DNA of 64,000 nucleotides from Streptomyces sp. NRRL S-244 (lineage in GTDB: Bacteria > Actinomycetota > Actinomycetes > Streptomycetales > Streptomycetaceae), in contig NZ_JOCX01000006.1 of the NCBI RefSeq assembly GCF_000717915.1, positions 124,001 through 188,000 on the forward strand, in the 5' to 3' direction. Made by a program: the position numbers and the translations under genes. Under the pieces are notes generated by a model, which was not told the DNA's origin, made no database searches, and saw only the letters and a list, made by a program, of their open reading frames with translations. Numbering within the stretch: the stretch's first letter is position 1; each line of letters begins with the position of its first letter. Shown here in pieces: positions 54,672 through 64,000 of this stretch.

Positions 54672-57600
54672 TCGATTCCTTGCCTGCGGCGGATCACCTG
54701 GGCGGCGTGGTCGGGATTGAGCCGACTCGTTCCCATGTGGAAGCCATCCTTGCCGTTGGCCTCCAGCTGGATCCACTTCGGTACGGAGTCTGCTCTGTTG
54801 TCGGGGTAGTCAAGGTAGACGCTGTACTGGACAGTCTGCCCGGGGACGTTGTTGGCCGAGTCCCCGAGGACCGCGTTGTAGACCCTCTGTTCGTCATCCC
54901 GCATGTCGGGGGAGTTGGTGGGGTCCTGGGTGATCGTGAAGAGATTGTCCAGAATGTCGCCGGAGCCTCCCAGCATCCGCGCGAGCATGTGGCCGCGGCC
55001 CTGATTGTGGTCGGTGCCGTGGACGAAGCCGGGCGGCCGAAGAGAGTTCCGCGCGTGGGTACCCTCGTCGAGCATGTCCCGCGTGACCGTGGCGTGCATT
55101 TCGTAGACGCGACCGTGTTCGTCACGGACGAAGACGACTCGCCCGCCCCACGTCGGATCTGCCTCGCAGCCGGCCAGACCCAGGGGGTCCCACAGAGTGA
55201 AAGGGTTGGGGACGTAGCCGTAGTGGTTGGGTGACGGTGCGAGACCAAGCGGGTCGGGGCTGATGTACCGGCCTGTGGTCGGATCGTAGAACCGGTTGAA
55301 GTTGTAGTGGAGCCCTGTTTCCGGGTCGAAGATCTGGCCGGGATAGCGAAGAGGTGTGTAGGCACTGGCGTCACGGTTCCACTGGGTGGCGCCCCACACG
55401 GTACTGCGCGCACGCCAGGCGATCGAACCGTCGAGGGTGACCAGGGCGGCGGGGGTGCCCGACAGGTCAGCGACGATCGCGAAGAACCGGCGGTCGATTT
55501 CCTGCTGGTCACTGTCCTTCTTGATCTCCCGCTGAGCCAGAGGGAACAGGCCGGTGTAGTCCCACACCATGGTGGTGAAGCCGTCGTCCAGCTCCGCGAT
55601 CTGCGCGCCGTCCCAGGCATAGGTGCACCTCTCGGCGACAGTGCCGTCGTTCGTGAGGCGTTCCTTGGCGATCCGTCGGCCCATCGCGTCGTACGCGTAG
55701 CGCCAGATGGCTCCTTCCGGCGAAGTGACGTGAGTGAGCCGGTCCTCAGCGTTCCAGGTGAACGTTGTGGTGAGGACCTTGCCGCTCAGGGTGGTGGTCC
55801 TGCGCTCGGCAAGCCGACCCTGGCCGTCGTACGTGTATCGGGTGCGTCCGGAGCGGGTGAGGCGGGTGCCGGTGTAGGCGCGGCTGCCCGTGTCGTCCTG
55901 GCCGGGTGTCCCGCTGGGGAGCCGGGCGTGCGTCTGGTCTCCGGCGGTGCTGTACGCGTACTGCTCACTCCATCCCCGGGCCTGGACCGCTGTGATGCGT
56001 GACGCGGAATCGAGGGTGTAGCCGCGGTGACCGAGGAGGCTGTCGTCGATGACGATCGGGGAACCGTCGGCCTGGTAGGTGAAAGTGCGTTCCAGAAGTT
56101 CGGCGCCCAGCGCGCTCAGGGACTGGTGGCTGATACGCCCTACCGCGTCCCATTCCTGGTGCAGGGTGAGGGACCCGTCGACGGTACGGGTCTTCTCACG
56201 CCCCATCGGATCGCGGTCGAACTGAAAGACGTGCTCACCCGTGGTGTACGAGGCCAGGCCGCTCTCGTCGAACGCGAGCCGGCTCACGGCGCCGGAGGGC
56301 GTGCGACGGTAGGTACGCCTTCCCTCGGCGTCGTACTCGAAGGCCATGGTCCGTCCGTTGACGGTTTCGGCCAGCAGTCGCCCGGCGGCGTCGTGCTCCC
56401 ACACGATGTCCGCCTGGGCGTTGGACGCCCGGCATGCATGGCCCTGCGGGCCGAAGGAGAAGACGGAGGCGGCGCCGTCGTCGTGGAGCAGGCGTACCAC
56501 CCGGCCGAGCGCGTCACGCTCGAAGCTGAGGCTCTGGCCGACCGCGTTGGTTCGCCGGATCAGGCGGCCGACGGCATCATGCTCGTACGTCAGTGTGCGG
56601 CCGTCGAAGTCCGTCTCCGCGACGAGGCGCCCGGCTGCGTCGTAGGTGTATGTCCAGTGCTGGCCCGTCGGATTGGTGACCTGCGTCAGCCGCAGCTCGG
56701 TGTCGCGGACGTACTGGTGGCTACTTCCGTCCCCGCCGGTGGTTCCGGTGGTGCGGTCGAAGTGGGTGACCGTGTAGCTACGCGTGCGACCCATCCGGTC
56801 GGTGTGTGCGAGCAGGTTCCCTTCGCCGTCCCACTGCCACTCCTCCCTGCTGCCGTCGGGCAGCACACGCCAGGACAGGTGCCCTTCGGTGGTCCATGCC
56901 TGAGTGAGGGTTCCGCCAAGGGCGTCGGTCACACTCACGATGCGTCCGAAGGCGTCCCGGGCGCAGAAGGCTGTCGATCCGTCCGGAGCCGTTATCTCCA
57001 CGGGCAGTCCGGCACGATCGTTGACGACCTGAGTAACCAGGCCAGTCGGCGACGTGTACCGGGCCATCGCACCAACGGCGTTGAAAGAGCGTTCCGTGCA
57101 GGCGCCGGTGGGCCCTACAGCGCTGACGCTGCCATCCTCGCCGTACGCGTACTGGTACCGGATGCCGCCCCGCTCGACCACCTCTGTGGGGCGGCGTGCC
57201 GAGTCGTAGGCAGGGTGGTGCGCACCGAGTCCGGGGCGGTCATGGAGACGATGTCGCCGGCCTCGTTGCGCTCCAGTCGGGTGGCATGCCCGAGAGCGTC
57301 GGTGACGGCTACCATCCGGTCGAATGCGTCGAACTCGTAGTGCGTGGTGTGGCCGAGCGGGTCGGTCTCCGCGACGACCTGGAGACGGTCGTTGATGTAG
57401 AACACCGTCGTGCTGCCGGTGGAATCGGTGTACCGGGTGATGCGGTGGCCCGTCTCGGGGTGCACCTCGCCATAGGCGAACGTCGAGGACATGAAGCCCT
57501 GCGGCCCGACGGTCCGGACGACCCGGCCCTCCCCGTCGTACTCATACCGGAACGTGGAACTGTTGCGGTCGGTCCAGGAGGTGATCCGGTCCCCCTTGTC

Positions 57601-59430
57601 GTACGTGAGACGCAGAGGCAAACCGGAGTCGTTGAAGACGGCATCGAGGTTGCCCCGTTCGTCGAAACCGTACTGGCGTACCTCGACGGGCCCCTCAGGC
57701 GTCCTCAGACGCAAGGAGCACACTCGGTGGTCCTCTGTGGTCACCTCGGCCGTGTAGCCGCCGCTGTGCGAGACCGTCGTGGGTGCCCCGTCGGGACCGC
57801 GGGAGATGGTGATCGTGTTGCCATGACCGTCTTCAACCTCCGTCAGCCAGTAGGCGATGGACGCATGGTAAGGACTGCCGGTGAACGACTTCCGTAGACC
57901 AGTGTGGGAGTCGGTAACTGTGTAGGTCGTCTCACCGTCGGCCTCCCCGTCGTGGGTGAGAGGCAGCCGTTCACCCTCCAGGGGGAGGACCAAATCGCCG
58001 CCGGGCCGCGGAAGGCGGGGATAGACGAGCAGGGAGCCGTCCTCGCGGGCCCAGATGGCGCCGGCTCCGACCGGATCGGTTTCTATGCGTTCGTCAAGGG
58101 TGGAGGCCCAGCTCCGTCCGAACCACTGGCCGAAGCGGTAGTCGGACAGATGGGTACGGCGCAGGACCAGCGGCAGAGCACCGGGGAGCGCCAGATCGGT
58201 GTGCGGCAGGGTCATCTCGCCAGTAGCGACATCGACCGGGTCGTTCTTGCACGTCTTCTTGGTCAGGGAGACCGCGTTGCGCCGGGGGTCGTCCTTCGCG
58301 TCGCGCAGCGAGTTCGGCTTGGTTCGGGAGGAGTCCTCAGATTTTTGGTAATCGACGGGGCGGCCATTGCCGGGACTCCTGTCGCCTCCGCCGGAACCAT
58401 TCTTTTTCAGCCGGTTGAAACTGTCGTGGATGGCGTCATCGTTCTTCTTGTGGTCGGTGGATATCTGTTTGACGGCCTTGGGGAGGGTCGTGCCGACGTG
58501 GTCGCCCATCGCCTTGGTCGCCTTGACGAGGGCTGTCATGGCCTTGTCGGCGACGGGATCGATCGCCTGGGCTATCGAGTCGCGGCCGCGAGTGCGGCCG
58601 TGGTGGGATTTGGCCTTCGTCAAGTGTGTTGTCGTCTTGCCGTGAATGTTGCTGCTGACGCTGTTGAGGTGGGTGCCAGCGCGGGCGTGCTCGGTGTGCT
58701 CAATGTGGAGGTCGACCAGACCAGTGCCCTTGCTGTCGGCAGCGGAACTCCCTGCCGAGGCGAGGTGGAGGGCTTCCTGGCTGGACTGGACGCCGTCGTT
58801 GAACCCGTTCTTGCCCGCCTGCTTGGCCTGACCGAGGTCGACGCCGTCCTGGAAGCCGAGGGCCATCGAGCCGAGCTGGACAACGAGGTCGGCGGCCATG
58901 CCCTCCAGGGCGGCGACGGCCGGCTCGGTCATCGCGGAGACGATGTAGCCGACGGCTTCCTCGACGCACTCCTTGATGAGGCGCTTGACGACCTCCTGGG
59001 TCGCGCGCATCGCGGCCGCGCCGAAGAGGGCGGACAGACCCGCGGTGACGGGGATCAGGGAAAGCGCAATGCCGGCCTCGGCGGCGAGGTAGCCGAGCTG
59101 GACCAGAGCCGCGTACTTCATGGCCTCGACCGCGTCGGCTGCCATGTCCATCGCGCCGGCGATGGTGCGGGCCGCGTCCGCGATGTCCCTGAAGTGCTTG
59201 CCCTTGACCGTGTTCCAGTGCCGGTTCAGAGCCTCGATCGACTCGCCCTTGCTGGCCGAGAGCAAGCGCTCGACGTGGTTGTTGGCGAGCTGCCCGTCGT
59301 CCAGCAGGTCTTCGGCGAAGTCACGGAGCGAGTCGGCCATCGCCCGGTAGGCGTCCTCGTCCACATTCGGCCAGGCCACACCGATCAAGTCCAGCAGCGT
59401 GTCCGCCCAGTCAGGCACCGTAACAGCCAC
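54668..59430 (-). pseudogene. RHS-repeat polymorphic toxin with nuclease C-terminus, frameshifted
   Basis: Two open frames make one gene of about 1,587 codons. The first (GTG 59430 to stop 57115) has an N-terminal helical WXG100-like region (about 1-200), a linker, DPVDVATGEMTLPHTDL (DUF6531 start) and RHS repeats. The second runs from about 57210 to 54668 and continues the RHS repeats, the core end RFYDPTTGRYISPDPLGL, and a toxin domain with HNQGRGHMLARMLGGSGDILDN, the DNA/RNA non-specific endonuclease (His-Me finger) motif. At 57210-57212 one base (a C, plus strand) seems lost: adding it joins VRTTL to YDSARRPTEVVERGG. A sequencing error is possible. The toxin is followed by its immunity gene with a 4-nt overlap. 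Confidence 0.82.
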
Positions 59431-59689
59431 GCGATGTCATCCCCCATCAGAACCGGTCACACAATCGAACAGTCGTACCACGCAACCGATCTGATTGGTA
59501 ATCCGCACCCGCGAATCCGGTCACCACCGGGAACGGAACTCAGCTGCGCCCAATCGGCAAGTGACTCCTCTGGTCAGAGGTCCACGCGGCATCCAACGTC
59601 GATCCGTAGTGCGTGAGAACGTGCACTGGGCGGGGCGTGGCCATGAAGCCTGCGTCGCCGCGCCCAGTACCCACCCATCTGGGTCACCT
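59431..59689. other. Intergenic region upstream of the RHS gene
   Basis: No gene supported. Codon bias is weak in every frame. No clear promoter for the RHS gene is seen. A phrase TLEEVDFSASSNLQVTQ on the minus strand near 59680-59740 may belong to the HAD remnant. Confidence 0.4.
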
Positions 59690-60090
59690 GCAGGTTTGAG
59701 GAGGCCGAGAAGTCGACCTCCTCCAGGGTGACCTGCTGAGGTCGGAACTGGCTTGCGTCAGTGCAGCAGCCGTTGCTTTTCCCGATGCGACGCCAAAGGC
59801 AGAGGCACCGCCTTCGATGCCCGTTCTGAGGTCCTTGAGGGAGTCGCCGATGATCACGGTGTTCGAGCGGGTGACGACCGTGGCGTGTTTGGCCTCGGCC
59901 CGCTTCTGCACGACAGCAACGAGCGCCGGCTGGTGGTGGTCGTCGGAGGCAAGTCCACCGATCTCTTTGTCGAGCAGGCCGTCCAGTTCGAGGCCGCCGG
60001 CTTGAGTAGGGTGTTCGGCTTGAGGTTGCCGGTCGCGGCGGTTGGAATGACGACGGGATGGTCGTGCACCGCACGGAGGCAGCGGTGGCT
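59690..60090 (-). pseudogene. Remnant of a HAD-family hydrolase
   Basis: On the minus strand, TGNLKPNTLLKP in one frame is followed, after a frameshift near 60000, by GGLELDGLLDKEIGGLASDDHHQP, ALVAVVQKRAEAKHATVV and NTVIIGDSLKDLRTGIEGGASAFGVASGK in another. These match the second half of a HAD_2 phosphatase (the last motif has the Mg-binding Asp). The N-terminus with the DxDGT motif is absent. It is a dead gene fragment. Confidence 0.65.
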
Positions 60091-60558
60091 CCGGGCATCA
60101 GGACGCCCTGCTCTCGGTGAGGCCGACGTCCGCGAGAAACTGCCTGAGCGCTGGTACGAGCGCATGGTCACCCCGAACCGTGCCTTTATGCTGCTCGGCC
60201 CCTTCTCCCCCGAACGATCCGTGGTCGCGGGGGGATCCAGGAGGGTTGTTTTCAATGTGAACGAGCAGCCGCACCCAGCCGCGAACAGCGCCATGCAAAC
60301 AGCGGCCACCTGTTCCTGCTCGCTGCCACCACGCCGCGTAGCCTGTCATGGCACACGGATCACGGTCACGACCAGCGGCGATCCTCCTTCAGAGCAGCCT
60401 TCGCTGGGGAGAATCTGGGGAGAATGAAGCCCTGTTGGGGAGCGGCTAGGGAGGATCGGCCGCATCAACAGGCAGCATGGTGAAAGGGTCGGAAAGGCGG
60501 ATCGTTGCAGGTCGGGCTGCCTGCACAGTCGATTTCCGCAGGTCAGCGGTGTGAGGGT
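60091..60558. other. Degenerate region without a recognised gene
   Basis: Several short open frames on both strands, none with a family match or ribosome site. A LLVHIENNPPGSPRDHGSF peptide on the minus strand (near 60240) looks like a coding remnant, but I cannot place it. Confidence 0.4.
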
Positions 60559-60645
60559 GAGGACTTCAAGAAGATCTCCTCGTGGGCGGCCATCTTGTTT
60601 GCACCCACGTTGGTGGGAACGATCTACGGCATGAACTTCGAGACA
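60559..60645 (+). pseudogene. Fragment of a second corA
   Basis: Encodes EDFKKISSWAAILFAPTLVG and TIYGMNFET, the first membrane helix and the GMN motif of CorA. It is near-identical in protein to corA residues 324-356, but many codons differ, so it is a diverged paralogue and not a fresh copy. No open frame continues on either side. Together with the intact corA at 53 kb it brackets the RHS locus. Confidence 0.72.
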
Positions 60646-61097
60646 CACCCACTGCCGATTTCGAAGCAGCGACGGTTTACAGAGTCGCCGCTTCGAAGTC
60701 CCGAGAGGACATCCCTCCACCGCACGCACGACGTACTACATCGAAGTCCACGTTGAGAGTTCTCGCGGCAAGAGTCGACAGATGACATCCTGGCACAGCG
60801 TACAGATTGCTGCACTGACGCCGCCGGTCCGCAACCGGCTTCACACCAGGCGACTACTCCGACCGGGATGGCCGCAACAGCTTCGATCCGGATTCACAAG
60901 CGGTCATCCACGTTCCACGTCGGCCGCCGAGTCGTCAGACAACCCACACCACGACAGGGCCATTCAGCAAGACCCTTTTACAGCTTCTTGATGCATGTTC
61001 GTTCCCGAGATGCAGGACAGCCCCTTCGCGCCGCATGTGGGCCATCGGCAAGGAACTTCAGAGGTGCGGTGGCTGCCTCAGCCATGGCGAAGAGGGC
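60646..61097. other. Degenerate region
   Basis: No intact gene. A plus-strand stretch at about 60837-60995 reads TGFTPGDYSDRDGRNSFDPD, with coding-like codon use, but a TGA stands just before it and there is no start. It is probably a gene remnant. Confidence 0.4.
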
Positions 61098-61440
61098 TTG
61101 ATCGAAACGGAATTGACGGCACTCGCCGGTTCGGGGGCAACGGTGTCCGTTCAGCAGACGGCGACTGACTCATGGACGCAAGCACGTGACCGCATCGTCA
61201 CGTTTCTCGCGCGGGGTCGTCGAGGACGTTGCGGCAGTGTGGCGAACGCAGCTGAGGCGCATCCTGCAAACCGATCTCTCTGCTGCCACACAACTGCAAG
61301 CCGCACTGAATGATTTGACACCCACCCCGGACGAACGACTGGTTACAAATGTCCAGAACTCGATCACCGGTGGTGTCCAGCTAGGCCCAGTGATTCAAGC
61401 GGGCACGCTCAACATCGGGTCCGCTTCGCCTCAATCCTGA
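61098..61440 (+). pseudogene. Frameshifted small protein with VIQA tail motif
   Basis: TTG at 61098 (GAGGGC upstream) starts LIETELTALAGSGATVSVQQ, TATDSWTQARDRIVTFLARG. Near 61215 the frame changes and continues VVEDVAAVWRTQLRRILQTD, LSAATQLQAALNDL and the tail NSITGGVQLGPVIQAGTLNI. The whole resembles the small helical proteins of actinobacteria that have a C-terminal repeat-like Gly/Gln tail. A single-base change breaks it. Its tail motif is close to the N-terminus of the next gene. Confidence 0.6.
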
Positions 61441-61811
61441 TCCACCGTCGGACCGTCAGAGGCTCTCATCTGTCGTGCCGGGACCACCGCTCAGAGAACG
61501 AGAGAGAGACAGCACCATGGCAAAGTGGATCCCGTCGCGAACGCCGTAATGTGCGCATGCGACCGATGGTGTCCTTCAGCTCATGTGTCGCTCGTCGAGC
61601 AGTTTCACGCCGTCCGGCTGCCTGGGCATCGATCCCGGGTCACGTCTTCCCACGAGATCCGAACGGAACGGGCGCGGACTGGGGTTGCCTTGTGCGGCCA
61701 TGGTTACCCGCTGCCGGAACCCCGACCGGCCACGGGGTGATCTCGGACGCACCCCGAGTGCGACGTACTGGTCTCCTAGGATGTTCCTGTGCGGTGAACG
61801 GGAGGGTGCGG
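61441..61811. other. Region upstream of the GHKL gene
   Basis: No gene of useful size; an ATG at about 61517 after GAGAGAGAGA opens only a 9-codon frame. The likely promoter of the following gene must be here, but I cannot define it. Confidence 0.4.
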
Positions 61812-64000
61812 GTGAATCGACACAGTGTCACGAACACCATCAGCGGGGGAACCTACGAGGGGACGGTCATCCAGGCCGCCTCGGTGACAGTGCAGGCCCC
61901 CACTGAGCTCGACTCGCCGAGAGATCCGTGGGTCCGGGCTGTGCTGGAATCGGGCATCTGGGCGCACACAGCCCCGCGCGAGGTCGATGCCCACTTGCAG
62001 CACGCAGCACGGCTGGCAGGGCGACTGGCCGCCATCCGGGACGACGCCGAGCAGCGGATCGCCGGAGACATCTGGGCCGACCCCGGCTTCGCCTCACGGT
62101 TCGCGGACCGGGTGGAGTGGCTGCTCGGGGAGCCTGACAGCGCGCTCGACTTGTACCCGGCCGAGGCCGGGATGCTCGTTCTGTGGCCCTACATCTACCA
62201 GACTCACCAACTGCTACTCCTGACCTCTCGCCTGGAGGTCGACCCGTCCGACTTGCGACCTCGGCCGAAAGCAGCGGGATGGCGTGCCGACTACCAGTCC
62301 TTCCTGGTCGGCCACGACCTGCTGGTGAACCGGGCCGAACTGCGTCCCGAAGCCGCGCCGGTGATTGGTTGGTGGCTATACCGCCGTTGGCTCGCGCGAG
62401 AGGAGAGTGGGAAGGAACGGCTCGTCGGCCTGGCGGCCGAGCTGGCCGTGGAGAGCGGCCCGCTGACCGAGGCACTGAGCACACGGCGGCTGGCAAGGAT
62501 CCTCGCCGGCCTGCGGCTCGGATCCGACATTTGCAATTCTGGGCATCTCGGCCAACTGGAGGCGGACGAACTACTTCCCGGGCCGGGTCGGCAGCGGATC
62601 CGGGAGCGCCGGGCAAGTCTGCTGCTATCCGTCGCGTACGGCGCGGCGATCGAACTCGCGGTACTGCCGGAGACCGTGGTCGAGCACACAGGTGTTCCGA
62701 ATGCCGTACAGCTGGACGGAGTTCGGCGGACCCTGGCCGGGATGGCGTGGGGCGGATCACCGGACCTGCCTGTACTCAAGGCCGTCTGTGAGCATGAGGC
62801 CGTGGTGGAAGCACTGCGCGAGCACACCGAGCGGCTCGATGGGTTGCTTCTCGCAGTAGCGCGCACCGTACCCGACCGGATCACCCAACCCATGCCGCCG
62901 CTGCCCACTCGCATCTCCCCGGAAGGCGTGGTCCCGGCAGAGGGGACATTCATCAGCGGGGCGCGGTTCCGGTTGGACGACCGCCGGGTGCGCGGCCTGC
63001 TCACCGGCACCCAGCTCTACAAGGACCGCGGCCTGGCTATGCGGGAGCTCTATCAGAACGCCCTCGACGCATGCCGTTACCGGCGCGCCAGGACACAGTT
63101 CCTGGAACGGTCCGGACGCCCCTTCCATCCGTACAAGGGCCAGATCAACTTCGTCCAGGGTGTAGACGAGGACGGCCGCGAGTACCTGGAGTGCGTGGAC
63201 GACGGGATCGGCATGGGCGAGGCGGAGCTACGCGGGGTGTTCTCATCCGCGGGTGCCCGTTTCGCCGATCAGCCCGACTTCCTGCTGGAGCAGACCGAGT
63301 GGCAGCGGGTGGAGCCTCCGGTGCGGCTCCACCCCAACAGCCGGTTCGGGATCGGGGTCCTCTCCTACTTCATGCTCGCGGACGAGATCCGGGTGACGTC
63401 CTGCCGGATGGGCCTGGACGGTGTGCCCGGCCCTCTGGTAGAGGCGCACATCCTAGGGCCCAACCACCTGTTCCGGATCGTCGAGAAGTCGGAACGGAGC
63501 GTAGCGCCCGGCACTCAGGTGCGGCTCTACCTTCGGGAGTGGCGGCGTTCTTGGTCGAGCGTGGACACCCTGGCCGAAGTGCTGAAGATCGCCGAGTTCC
63601 GTACGACCGTCGAACACGGAGCGCGCCGAAAAGTATGGGACCCGGCCGTCTTCCAGCCCTCGTCCGCCCGTCACAGCAGTGATCTGGTGGAATGGCAGGA
63701 CAGTCCCCCAGGCGTGCAGGTGATCTGGTGTAACCAGGGAGGCATGCTGCTGGTGGATGGTCTCCGGATCGAGCCACGGCAGCAGGTCGGGGTACTGTCG
63801 GGTCTCCGGGGCGTCGTGGTGAACCTGAGCGGGGACCACGCCCCGCAGCAGCTCAGCACCGACCGTCTCACAGTCCTGACCGATATATCGTCCCGCGTCG
63901 AGGATCTACTGAAAGCGGCGGCGCCCGCCCTGGTGACGAGCGGAGCGAAATTCCTCACGCTGGAGTGGATGCAAGAGGTCGCCGGACAGAGCCCACGAAC
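61812..64000 (+). CDS. Large GHKL (Hsp90-like) ATPase protein, 3' end outside window
   Basis: GTG at 61812 follows GGAGG by 6 nt, and the frame stays open to the window end (729 codons). Residues 1-30 carry NTISGGTYEGTVIQA, a motif common at the ends of actinobacterial conflict-system proteins. About 30-400 is helical and not recognised. The GHKL ATPase begins near 400: N box ELYQNALDACRYR (Asn416), VDDGIGM (Asp464, Gly465, Gly467) and FGIGVLSYFML (from Phe512). The middle-domain-like part follows to the edge. The layout, N-terminal regulatory part plus Hsp90-like ATPase, suggests a chaperone-like defence protein; this is inference. Confidence 0.78.
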   Translation, partial: MNRHSVTNTISGGTYEGTVIQAASVTVQAPTELDSPRDPWVRAVLESGIWAHTAPREVDAHLQHAARLAGRLAAIRDDAEQRIAGDIWADPGFASRFADRVEWLLGEPDSALDLYPAEAGMLVLWPYIYQTHQLLLLTSRLEVDPSDLRPRPKAAGWRADYQSFLVGHDLLVNRAELRPEAAPVIGWWLYRRWLAREESGKERLVGLAAELAVESGPLTEALSTRRLARILAGLRLGSDICNSGHLGQLEADELLPGPGRQRIRERRASLLLSVAYGAAIELAVLPETVVEHTGVPNAVQLDGVRRTLAGMAWGGSPDLPVLKAVCEHEAVVEALREHTERLDGLLLAVARTVPDRITQPMPPLPTRISPEGVVPAEGTFISGARFRLDDRRVRGLLTGTQLYKDRGLAMRELYQNALDACRYRRARTQFLERSGRPFHPYKGQINFVQGVDEDGREYLECVDDGIGMGEAELRGVFSSAGARFADQPDFLLEQTEWQRVEPPVRLHPNSRFGIGVLSYFMLADEIRVTSCRMGLDGVPGPLVEAHILGPNHLFRIVEKSERSVAPGTQVRLYLREWRRSWSSVDTLAEVLKIAEFRTTVEHGARRKVWDPAVFQPSSARHSSDLVEWQDSPPGVQVIWCNQGGMLLVDGLRIEPRQQVGVLSGLRGVVVNLSGDHAPQQLSTDRLTVLTDISSRVEDLLKAAAPALVTSGAKFLTLEWMQEVAGQSPR

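Noticed and set aside
59753..60427. A 224-codon plus-strand open frame
   Set aside because: It is antisense to the HAD remnant and has no family features; the protein-like signal is on the minus strand.
60559..60645. A recent duplication of the corA end
   Set aside because: Protein is nearly the same but many synonymous positions differ, so it is an old paralogue.

Overview
The window is high-GC actinobacterial DNA. GC-rich third codon positions, GTG and TTG starts, MocR, IclR and TetR regulators and the purine-catabolism gene set all point to the chromosome of a Streptomyces. From memory, the central gene order resembles the S. coelicolor SCO6200-SCO6260 region; I could not check this by alignment. 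I see no tRNA, rRNA or CRISPR array.

Layout. 1-4 kb: end of a FemX-like peptidoglycan bridge enzyme, an L,D-transpeptidase lipoprotein and a secreted S15/CocE hydrolase. 3.9-7.2 kb: glutamate-type ABC importer gluABCD. 7.3-9.2 kb: a small conserved protein, exonuclease III and an MBL-fold hydrolase. 9.3-15.2 kb: a sugar-uptake unit (lipoprotein, permease, ATPase, ROK kinase, membrane protein) with a divergent Gfo/Idh/MocA oxidoreductase. 15.3-19.2 kb: cytochrome P450, DMT exporter, RibD/DHFR-like reductase and SDR. 19.3-22.9 kb: allantoicase, allantoinase and an IclR-family regulator (AllR). 22.9-26.7 kb: an FtsX-type ABC system convergent with a NarL-type two-component pair. 26.8-34.8 kb: MocR regulator, MobA-like nucleotidyltransferase, malate synthase, secreted SGNH lipase, TetR/SDR pair and a DEDDh exonuclease. 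34.9-47.5 kb: purine permease, 8-oxoguanine deaminase, uricase-HIU hydrolase-OHCU decarboxylase operon, a DauR-like regulator, hydroxypyruvate isomerase, tartronate semialdehyde reductase, catalase, a GyrB-like ATPase domain and glyoxylate carboligase. 47.7-53.5 kb: a zinc-ribbon/Mrr-like protein, glutathione peroxidase, acyl-CoA synthetase, AlkZ-like glycosylase and CorA. 53.5-64 kb: an accessory region with a truncated HTH gene, a SUKH-Lsr2 immunity-type protein, a frameshifted RHS toxin, several gene remnants and a large GHKL ATPase that runs off the window.

How the genes work together. Uricase, UraH and UraD turn urate into allantoin. AllB and Alc take allantoin through allantoate to ureidoglycolate and urea. 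The glyoxylate released is used by malate synthase, or by Gcl, Hyi and GlxR towards glycerate; catalase removes the peroxide made by uricase. A 15-bp palindrome, TTCC-N7-GGAA, lies in the control regions of allB/allR, aceB, hyi, the catalase and gcl, at matching places relative to the promoters. A second 15-bp palindrome, TCAAC-N5-GTTGA, overlaps -35 boxes of the uraD operon and the catalase. Ureidoglycolate lyase, glycerate kinase and xanthine dehydrogenase are not in this window.

The most unusual part is the right end. A polymorphic-toxin locus sits between an intact corA and a decayed second corA fragment. Beyond it, a frameshifted small protein and a GHKL (Hsp90-like) ATPase share a peptide motif, which suggests a conflict or defence system.
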